Below are positions 58,239-64,000 of a stretch of DNA of 64,000 bases, one piece after another (position 1 is the first letter of the stretch; each line of letters opens with the position of its first letter). A program made the translations under genes and the position numbers. Below the pieces are notes generated by a model that worked only from the letters and a program-made list of their open reading frames with translations, was not told where the DNA came from and did no database searches. This stretch comes from Coleofasciculus sp040219735 (GTDB lineage: Bacteria > Cyanobacteriota > Cyanobacteriia > Cyanobacteriales > Coleofasciculaceae), in NCBI GenBank assembly GCA_040219735.1, contig JAVJRX010000012.1; one strand, given 5' to 3'.

Positions 58239-60200
58239 ATGCTGCCATTGCCAGAGGAAGGTCGGAGACGAGTACAAATAGAGGGTGTATGGCCCGAAAT
58301 TGACGGGGGTCGTTTTGCCATCAAGCGGACAGTTGGGGAACGAGTCTATGTCGAAGTGGATATGTTCTGTGACAGTCATGATGCCGTTTCTGGTGTCATT
58401 TTGTACCGTCCCCAAAAGTCCCAAACCTGGTTTGAGGTTCCCCTGTCACCAACGATTAACGATCGCTGGCAGGGAGAATTCACTGTATCAGAGATAGGCG
58501 ATTATGTCTATACCATTATGGGTTGGGCTGACCACTTTAAATCCTGGCAACGGGACATGACCAAGAAATTGGCAGCCGAACAGGATCTGTCGGTTGACTT
58601 ACTGATTGGGGCAAACTTGGTTGAAGACGCGGTTAAACGTGCCAGTGGGGATGATGCGGCACAGTTAAAAACCTGGGTAGCGACGCTGCGATCGCAAGAT
58701 ATCGCTACACCGATTTTAGGTGATAAAGCCATTTCCCCGGAACTGGCGCAACTGATGGCAAAATACCCCGATCGCAAATTTGCCAGCACCTACCACAAAC
58801 AACTCAAAATTATTGTAGACCGAGAACGCGCTCGGTTTAGCACCTGGTACGAAATATTTCCCCGTTCCTGCGGGGAACCGGGCAAACATGGCACATTCAA
58901 AGACGCCCAAGCCCGCTTACCCTATATTGCCAGCATGGGGTTCGATGTCCTGTACTTACCCCCCATTCACCCCATTGGCAAGGCATTTCGCAAAGGCAAA
59001 AATAACACCACTGTTGCTGAATCTGATGATGTGGGCGTACCCTGGGGTATTGGTGCGGCTGAAGGCGGACACAAGGCGGTTCATCCCCAATTGGGCACCA
59101 TGGCTGACTTTGAGGAATTTGTCGCCCAAGCCGCCGAACATGGACTGGAAATTGCCCTAGACATCGCCTTCCAATGTTCTCCAGATCACCCCTACGTCAA
59201 AGAAAATCCCCAGTGGTTCCGTAGCCGCCCTGATGGAACCATTCAATACGCCGAGAATCCGCCGAAAAAATATCAGGACATTTACCCAATTGACTTTGAA
59301 ACCGCAGACTGGCAAAACCTGTGGGAAGAACTGCGGAGTGTGATCCAATTCTGGATTGAAAAAGGCGTGCGGATTTTTCGAGTCGATAACCCCCATACCA
59401 AAGCCTTTGACTTTTGGGAATGGGTGATTGCGGATTTGAGACAAACTCATCCCGATTTAATTTTCCTCTCGGAATCCTTTACTCGTCCCAAGGTGATGTA
59501 TCGCCTCGCCAAGCTAGGATTTACCCAATCCTACACCTATTTCACTTGGCGTAATAGTAAGTGGGAAATGACCCAATATCTCACCGAACTCACCCAAACC
59601 CCTGCCTATGACATCTTTCGCCCTAACTTTTGGCCCAATACCCCCGATATTTTGCATGAGTTTATTCAGCATGGGGGACGCCCTGCCTGTATTATTCGCT
59701 TAGTGCTAGCGGCAACCTTAGCGGCAAACTACGGGATTTATGGACCAGCGTTTGAAGTGTGCGAAAATCGGGCGCTGAAACCCGGTAGTGAAGAGTACTT
59801 AAACTCAGAGAAATATCAGATTCGGGAATGGGATTTAGATAGTCCCTACAGCATCAAAGACTTGATTGCCCGAGTCAATCGCGCCCGTCGGGAACACCCC
59901 GCACTGCAAAGTAATAAGAGTTTGCGGTTTCATCACACCGATAATAACCAGATTATCTGTTACAGCAAACAGACCGACGATTTCAAGGATGTGATGCTAA
60001 TGATGGTCAGTTTTGACCCTCAATGGATGCAAGCGGGCTTCATTGATTTGCCCTTAGAATCCTTAGGAATTGACCCCTATCGGGAATACCATCTCCATGA
60101 CCTACTCAGTGATACCCACTATACCTGGTTTGGCGGACATAACTATGTAGAACTTAATCCCCAAGCTATTCCGGCACATGTTTTCTGGGTGAGGCAATAG
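58239..60200 (+). CDS. glgE: Maltose-1-phosphate maltosyltransferase (GlgE)
   Basis: The 653-residue GH13 enzyme has the GlgE N-terminal domain (VQIEGVWPEIDGGRFAIKRT), FSTWYEIFPRSCG with the following barrel, the nucleophile Asp in VRIFRVDNPHTK (near 382), acid/base Glu in IFLSESFTRPK (near 411) and the transition-state Asp in NFWPNTPDIL. It transfers maltosyl from maltose-1-phosphate to alpha-glucans. It fits with the downstream treS-maltokinase. AAAGGA sits upstream of the ATG. This pathway is best known in actinobacteria and is uncommon in cyanobacteria. Confidence 0.95.
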   Translation: MLPLPEEGRRRVQIEGVWPEIDGGRFAIKRTVGERVYVEVDMFCDSHDAVSGVILYRPQKSQTWFEVPLSPTINDRWQGEFTVSEIGDYVYTIMGWADHFKSWQRDMTKKLAAEQDLSVDLLIGANLVEDAVKRASGDDAAQLKTWVATLRSQDIATPILGDKAISPELAQLMAKYPDRKFASTYHKQLKIIVDRERARFSTWYEIFPRSCGEPGKHGTFKDAQARLPYIASMGFDVLYLPPIHPIGKAFRKGKNNTTVAESDDVGVPWGIGAAEGGHKAVHPQLGTMADFEEFVAQAAEHGLEIALDIAFQCSPDHPYVKENPQWFRSRPDGTIQYAENPPKKYQDIYPIDFETADWQNLWEELRSVIQFWIEKGVRIFRVDNPHTKAFDFWEWVIADLRQTHPDLIFLSESFTRPKVMYRLAKLGFTQSYTYFTWRNSKWEMTQYLTELTQTPAYDIFRPNFWPNTPDILHEFIQHGGRPACIIRLVLAATLAANYGIYGPAFEVCENRALKPGSEEYLNSEKYQIREWDLDSPYSIKDLIARVNRARREHPALQSNKSLRFHHTDNNQIICYSKQTDDFKDVMLMMVSFDPQWMQAGFIDLPLESLGIDPYREYHLHDLLSDTHYTWFGGHNYVELNPQAIPAHVFWVRQ

Positions 60201-60245
60201 GCAGTAGGGAACAGGGAACAGAGGGAGCAATGTAAGGGTCTTCCC

Positions 60246-60282
60246 GAATGACAAATGACCAATGACGAGTGACAAATGACAA
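60246..60282. repeat. ATGACAAA-type heptamer repeats over the treS start
   Basis: AATGACAAATGACCAATGAC and GAGTGACAAATGACAAAT are tandem units of about 7-8 bp. The treS start codon is one of the ATGAC units. The same kind of repeat covers the selD (5206-5240) and mysC (54277-54298) starts. Confidence 0.7.
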
Positions 60283-63200
60283 ATCAACAACTAGGGAAAA
60301 CTACCAACGAAAAAATGCTTAATTCGATTTTGAAAGATGACCCCTTATGGTTTAAAGATGCCATCATCTATGAAGTGCCGATTCGTGCCTTTGCCGATAG
60401 CAATGGCGATGGCATAGGTGATTTGCGCGGCTTAACATCAAAGCTGGATTATTTACGAGATTTAGGGGTCACAGCGATTTGGACATTACCCTTTTTCCCC
60501 TCTCCCCTGAAAGACGATGGCTACGATATTGCCGAATATAAAAAAATCAATCCTATCTACGGCACAATCGAAGATCTCAAAGAACTGTTAGATGCAGCGC
60601 ATCAACGGGGAATTCGGGTCATTATTGAGTTAATTGTCAACCATACCTCCGACCAACACCCCTGGTTTCAACGCGCTCGCAAAGCCCCGAAAGGCAGTAG
60701 TGAACGGGATTTTTATGTTTGGAGTGATAGTCCGGAAAAATATAAAGATGCCCGGATTATTTTCCAGGACTTTGAACATTCTAACTGGGCGTGGGATCCG
60801 GTGGCTAAATCCTATTACTGGCATCGCTTCTACTCCCATCAACCTGACCTCAATTACGAAAATCCGGAAGTGGCTAAAGCCATTTTAGAGGTTGTGGATT
60901 TATGGCTAGCCATGGGGGTGGATGGACTGCGGATGGACGCCGTACCATATCTGTATGAACAAGAAGACACAAACTGTGAAAATTTACCCGCCACCCATGC
61001 ATTCTTGAAACAGTTACGCACCCATGTTGATGCCAAGTTCCCCAATCGGATGCTTTTGGCTGAAGCGAATCAGTGGCCCGAAGATGCAGCGGAGTATTAT
61101 GGGCAGGGGGATGAATGCCACATGAATTTCCATTTTCCCCTCATGCCGCGCCTGTTCATGTCATTAAAGATGGAGGATAATTTCCCCATCATTGATATTC
61201 TCAATCAGACGCCGCAAATTCCCAATAACTGTCAGTGGGCATTGTTTCTGCGGAATCACGACGAACTGACCCTGGAAATGGTCAGCGATGAAGACCGAGA
61301 CTACATGTATAAAGTGTATGCAGAAGACCCGCAGGCACGGCTCAATTTAGGGATTCGTCGCCGCCTCGCGCCGCTGATGGGGAATAATCGCGACCAAATT
61401 CAATTGATGAATGGGTTGCTGCTGTCTCTCCCCGGTACGCCCGTCTTGTACTACGGCGATGAGATTGGTATGGGCGATAATATTTATCTGGGCGATCGCA
61501 ACGGGGTACGCACACCGATGCAATGGAGTGCTGACCGCAATGCAGGCTTCTCGCGCACGAATCCGCAAAAACTCTATGCCCCGCCGATTGTTGACCCAGA
61601 ATACCATTACGAAGCGATTAATGTAGAAGCCCAGCAGGGGAATCCCAATTCCCTGTGGTGGTGGATGAAGCGGTTAATTGCCACCCGCCAGCGTTTCCAA
61701 GCTTTTGGGCGAGGGACTTTTGAGTTTCTCCATCCGGAGAACCGTAAGGTTTTGGCATTTACCCGAACCTATGCTGGGGAACATATTTTAGTGGTTGCCA
61801 ACTTGTCACGATTTGTGCAAACTGTGGAATTGGATCTCTCAGGATTCCAAGGAATGGTGCCCGTGGAGATATTTGGACGTACCCAATTCCCAGCGATTGG
61901 TTCTTCACCCTATTTCCTCAGCCTCAGTCCTCATGGCTTCTACTGGTTTACCCTCCAGTTGCAAGACACTCTCGCCGAAGTCCCCAGTTCCCACATTCAA
62001 CCCCCGACACTCAGGGTGAGTGGTAAATGGCAAACGGTGTTTTCTCAACCGATTTTAAAGACAACCTTGGAGTCGATTTTGCCCACTTACCTCTATGGTT
62101 GTCGCTGGTTTGGTGGTAAAGCGAGGACGGTGCAATCGGCAGAGATTGTGGAAGTGATTACTGTCTCTTATAAAGAAACCGAGGCGGAGTTACTTTTCCT
62201 CAAATTAGATTACACCGAGGGCACCCCAGAAACCTACATTCTGCCCTTAGCTTACGCGCCAGGAACTGAACTGGGTGGTGATGGGTCGAACATTCAGCCC
62301 CATCAGGTTATCGCCTATATTCAGGTTGAGGGAAATGAAGACGTTGGCTTATTATTTGACGCGGTAGCTGAACCTGACTTTTTAGCCTTCCCCTTAGATG
62401 CCATTCGTCATCAGCATCGGTATAAAGGAAAGGCAGGTACATTGGTAGCTACGGCAACAGACGCCCTGTCTGAACTGATGCAAGAGGCGACTCACCTTGA
62501 GCCGCATCTGCTTCGAGGCGAACAAAGTAATACCTCAATGGTCTACGGTGATCGCTTTATTTTAAAGCTGTTCCGCAAGGTTGAGGAAGGGATTAACCCA
62601 GACTTAGAAATTGGGCGTTTCCTCACCGATAAAAAAGTCACCGAACATTTTGTTTCCGTGGCGGGGGCGCTGGAGTATCGCGCTGCTAACTCAGACACGA
62701 TAACCATCGGCGTCTTGCAAGAGTTTGTTCCCAATACCACCGATGCTTGGTCTTATACCTTAGATTCCCTGCGCGGTTACTTTGAACAAGTGATGGTATT
62801 GCCCGGATCAGATTTGCAGGAGACGGAACTCTTCTTACCCTCGGCGGTGGAGTCTCTCGATCGAACTGATCCGCCCTTTGGCTACAATCTGATTGTTTCT
62901 TATTTGGATACGACGCAACTGTTGGCAAAGCGAACGGCTCAACTGCATATTGCGTTGTCCTCGGATATGGAGAATCCTAACTTTGCCCCGGAACCATTTA
63001 CGTCGTTCTATCAACGGTCGGTGTATCAGTATATGCGGAACCTGACGGGTCAGGTTTTACTGCTGCTGAAAAAACGGATCGACGTATTACCGGCGGAAAT
63101 TCAACCCTTAGCCCAAACCATTCTCAACCGCCAAGATCAGATTTTAGGACGCTTTAAAGCCTTAATCAATCAGCCGATTACGTCGATGCGTACCCGCTGT

Positions 63201-63701
63201 CATGGTGATTTCCATCTGGGACAAGTTTTATATACCGGGAAAGACTTAATCATCATTGACTTTGAGGGAGAACCGGCACGTCCTTTGAGTGAACGACGGA
63301 TGAAGCGATCGCCCCTGCGGGATGTGGCAGGGATGCTACAATCGTTCCACTATGCGATTACTCTCGGCTTGCGGAATGAAATTGAGAGTGGCATGATCCG
63401 ACCGGATAATCTTTCGGTGATGGAACAATGGTCGAGTTTCTGGTATTCCTGGGTCAGTGATACGTTCCTGAAAACCTATCTGTCTACAGGTGCGGGACAT
63501 TCATTTATCCCGCAAACAACTCAGGAGTTGCAAGTGCTGTTGGATGCTTATCTGTTTGAGAAGTCGATTTATGAGTTAGGGTATGAACTCAACAATCGAC
63601 CGAAGTGGGTAGACATTCCTTTACAGCGTATTCTCCAGTTGCTGGAGTCGGTGCAAGTGACAGGAGAACAAATGAGTTTCCCGACGCCGCCAGCGAGGTA
63701 G
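60276..63701 (+). CDS. treS: Trehalose synthase / maltokinase fusion
   Basis: Residues about 25-560 are a TreS-type GH13 enzyme: IIYEVPIRAFADSNGDGIGD, nucleophile Asp in GLRMDAVPYL (near 220), Glu in LLAEANQWPED, Asp in FLRNHDELTL. It interconverts trehalose and maltose. The rest (about 590-1140) is a Pep2/Mak maltokinase with CRWFGGKAR, VYGDRFILKLFRKVEEGINP, the catalytic HGDFHLGQVL (near 975) and IIDFEGEPARP; it phosphorylates maltose to maltose-1-phosphate for GlgE just upstream. An alternative start is Met14 (MLNSILKDD). The gap to glgE is 75 bp, so one transcript is likely. Confidence 0.95.
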   Translation: MTNQQLGKTTNEKMLNSILKDDPLWFKDAIIYEVPIRAFADSNGDGIGDLRGLTSKLDYLRDLGVTAIWTLPFFPSPLKDDGYDIAEYKKINPIYGTIEDLKELLDAAHQRGIRVIIELIVNHTSDQHPWFQRARKAPKGSSERDFYVWSDSPEKYKDARIIFQDFEHSNWAWDPVAKSYYWHRFYSHQPDLNYENPEVAKAILEVVDLWLAMGVDGLRMDAVPYLYEQEDTNCENLPATHAFLKQLRTHVDAKFPNRMLLAEANQWPEDAAEYYGQGDECHMNFHFPLMPRLFMSLKMEDNFPIIDILNQTPQIPNNCQWALFLRNHDELTLEMVSDEDRDYMYKVYAEDPQARLNLGIRRRLAPLMGNNRDQIQLMNGLLLSLPGTPVLYYGDEIGMGDNIYLGDRNGVRTPMQWSADRNAGFSRTNPQKLYAPPIVDPEYHYEAINVEAQQGNPNSLWWWMKRLIATRQRFQAFGRGTFEFLHPENRKVLAFTRTYAGEHILVVANLSRFVQTVELDLSGFQGMVPVEIFGRTQFPAIGSSPYFLSLSPHGFYWFTLQLQDTLAEVPSSHIQPPTLRVSGKWQTVFSQPILKTTLESILPTYLYGCRWFGGKARTVQSAEIVEVITVSYKETEAELLFLKLDYTEGTPETYILPLAYAPGTELGGDGSNIQPHQVIAYIQVEGNEDVGLLFDAVAEPDFLAFPLDAIRHQHRYKGKAGTLVATATDALSELMQEATHLEPHLLRGEQSNTSMVYGDRFILKLFRKVEEGINPDLEIGRFLTDKKVTEHFVSVAGALEYRAANSDTITIGVLQEFVPNTTDAWSYTLDSLRGYFEQVMVLPGSDLQETELFLPSAVESLDRTDPPFGYNLIVSYLDTTQLLAKRTAQLHIALSSDMENPNFAPEPFTSFYQRSVYQYMRNLTGQVLLLLKKRIDVLPAEIQPLAQTILNRQDQILGRFKALINQPITSMRTRCHGDFHLGQVLYTGKDLIIIDFEGEPARPLSERRMKRSPLRDVAGMLQSFHYAITLGLRNEIESGMIRPDNLSVMEQWSSFWYSWVSDTFLKTYLSTGAGHSFIPQTTQELQVLLDAYLFEKSIYELGYELNNRPKWVDIPLQRILQLLESVQVTGEQMSFPTPPAR

Positions 63702-63864
63702 GGTTTCGGGTTTCGGGTGTGGGGGGTATAATGAACCACCTGTAGGGGCGACCGGCTTGGTATAATTAACAACACCAGTCCATTTAATGGGGTTGGGTCG
63801 CCCTTTTCTTAAAAAACCCCCGTAATTCTGGCACTTAGTCGGGGCGGGTTTAGTCATATAGGGG
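63702..63864. other. Spacer with half repeats at the right end
   Basis: The region has a GGGGCGACC...GGTCGCCC inverted pair (about 63746-63803) and half of the GGGGCGGGTTT repeat (63841-63855). No gene is visible. The promoter of the last gene begins at 63865. Confidence 0.45.
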
Positions 63865-63923
63865 TTGACAACTGAGTCCAGAAACATATACAAAGGTATA
63901 CAGGTCTATACTAAATGTATACC
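63865..63923 (+). promoter_or_regulatory. Promoter-like sequence with GGTATAC inverted repeat
   Basis: TTGACA (63865) and TATACA (63887) have a 16-bp spacing, a good sigma-70-type match. GGTATAC (63895-63901) and GTATACC (63917-63923) are an inverted pair separated by 15 bp and overlap the start region, an operator or transposon-end position. Confidence 0.5.
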
Positions 63924-63925
63924 GT

Positions 63926-64000
63926 ATGGACATTATTCAGGACGTGCCAACGGTCAGCATTGGGGAAGCAGCTAAAGAAGTCGGAGTTAGCGTAATCACG
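63926..64000 (+). CDS. MerR-like / IS607-type N-terminus, truncated by the window edge
   Basis: The first 25 codons (PTVSIGEAAKEVGVSVIT) match the start of a MerR-type winged helix, which also occurs at the N-terminus of IS607 serine recombinases. The gene continues outside the window. A regulator or a transposase cannot be told apart here. Confidence 0.6.
   Translation, partial: MDIIQDVPTVSIGEAAKEVGVSVIT

Overview
The window looks like chromosomal DNA of a filamentous, mat- or bloom-type cyanobacterium. Direct signs are many HIP1 octamers (GCGATCGC), short heptamer tandem repeats of the TTTGTCC/ATGACAAA type, dense palindromic intergenic repeats, a PEP-CTERM exported protein, a mycosporine-like amino acid (MAA, sunscreen) cluster and DUF3172. 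I would guess a Coleofasciculus/Microcoleus-like genus, but that is inference.

Layout. 0-2.7 kb: small membrane proteins, a MAPEG protein and decayed fragments, including the catalytic-Cys segment of a CHAT protease. 3-7.7 kb: a fused oxidoreductase-SelD, a PEP-CTERM phytase/esterase-like protein and a HAD phosphatase. 7.8-12 kb: a VWA protein and a caspase-fold protein whose catalytic His and Cys positions are both substituted. 12.6-15.5 kb: an EamA transporter, an orphan Tat/lipobox TRAP binding protein and DUF3172. 15.7-21 kb: a P1B-type ATPase without a CPC motif, followed on the same strand by feoA and an feoB split into G-domain and permease genes. 21.6-26 kb: CPBP protease (one intact, one broken), M23 peptidase, DUF6544 and small proteins.

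26-35 kb is a decaying defence and toxin-antitoxin island. Its type I restriction locus has an intact hsdR, an hsdM cut in two by an apparent internal deletion plus frameshift, and no full hsdS. Only the hsdS C-terminal helix survives, fused in frame to a PIN toxin. Uma2 genes, a VapBC-like pair and broken antitoxin/toxin pieces lie between them. The island ends beside tRNA-Ala(CGC) with a relic of an IntI-like integrase just past the tRNA 3' end. 35-39.8 kb holds a HAD protein, an IS605-type tnpB element, a methyltransferase and small or truncated genes.

39.8-43.9 kb carries purL-purF. 44-46.4 kb carries an unusual class I glutamine-amidotransferase-like gene flanked by inverted copies of a repeat and preceded by a perfect palindrome and a possible Shine-Dalgarno-masking hairpin. 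47-56.7 kb is the MAA cluster on the minus strand: mysA (cyclase), mysB (O-methyltransferase), mysC (ATP-grasp), a sodium:solute symporter and an NRPS (C-A-T-TE). The adenylation pocket reads as serine-type, so shinorine is the likely product; the extra condensation domain has lost its catalytic His. 58.2-63.7 kb holds glgE and a treS-maltokinase fusion, giving a trehalose to maltose to maltose-1-phosphate to alpha-glucan route, with an antisense GH13 relic upstream. The right edge opens a truncated MerR/IS607-like gene.

The most interesting items are the PIN::HsdS fusion in the broken restriction locus, the repeat-flanked amidotransferase-like gene, the pseudo-caspase, and the inactive condensation domain in the MAA synthetase.
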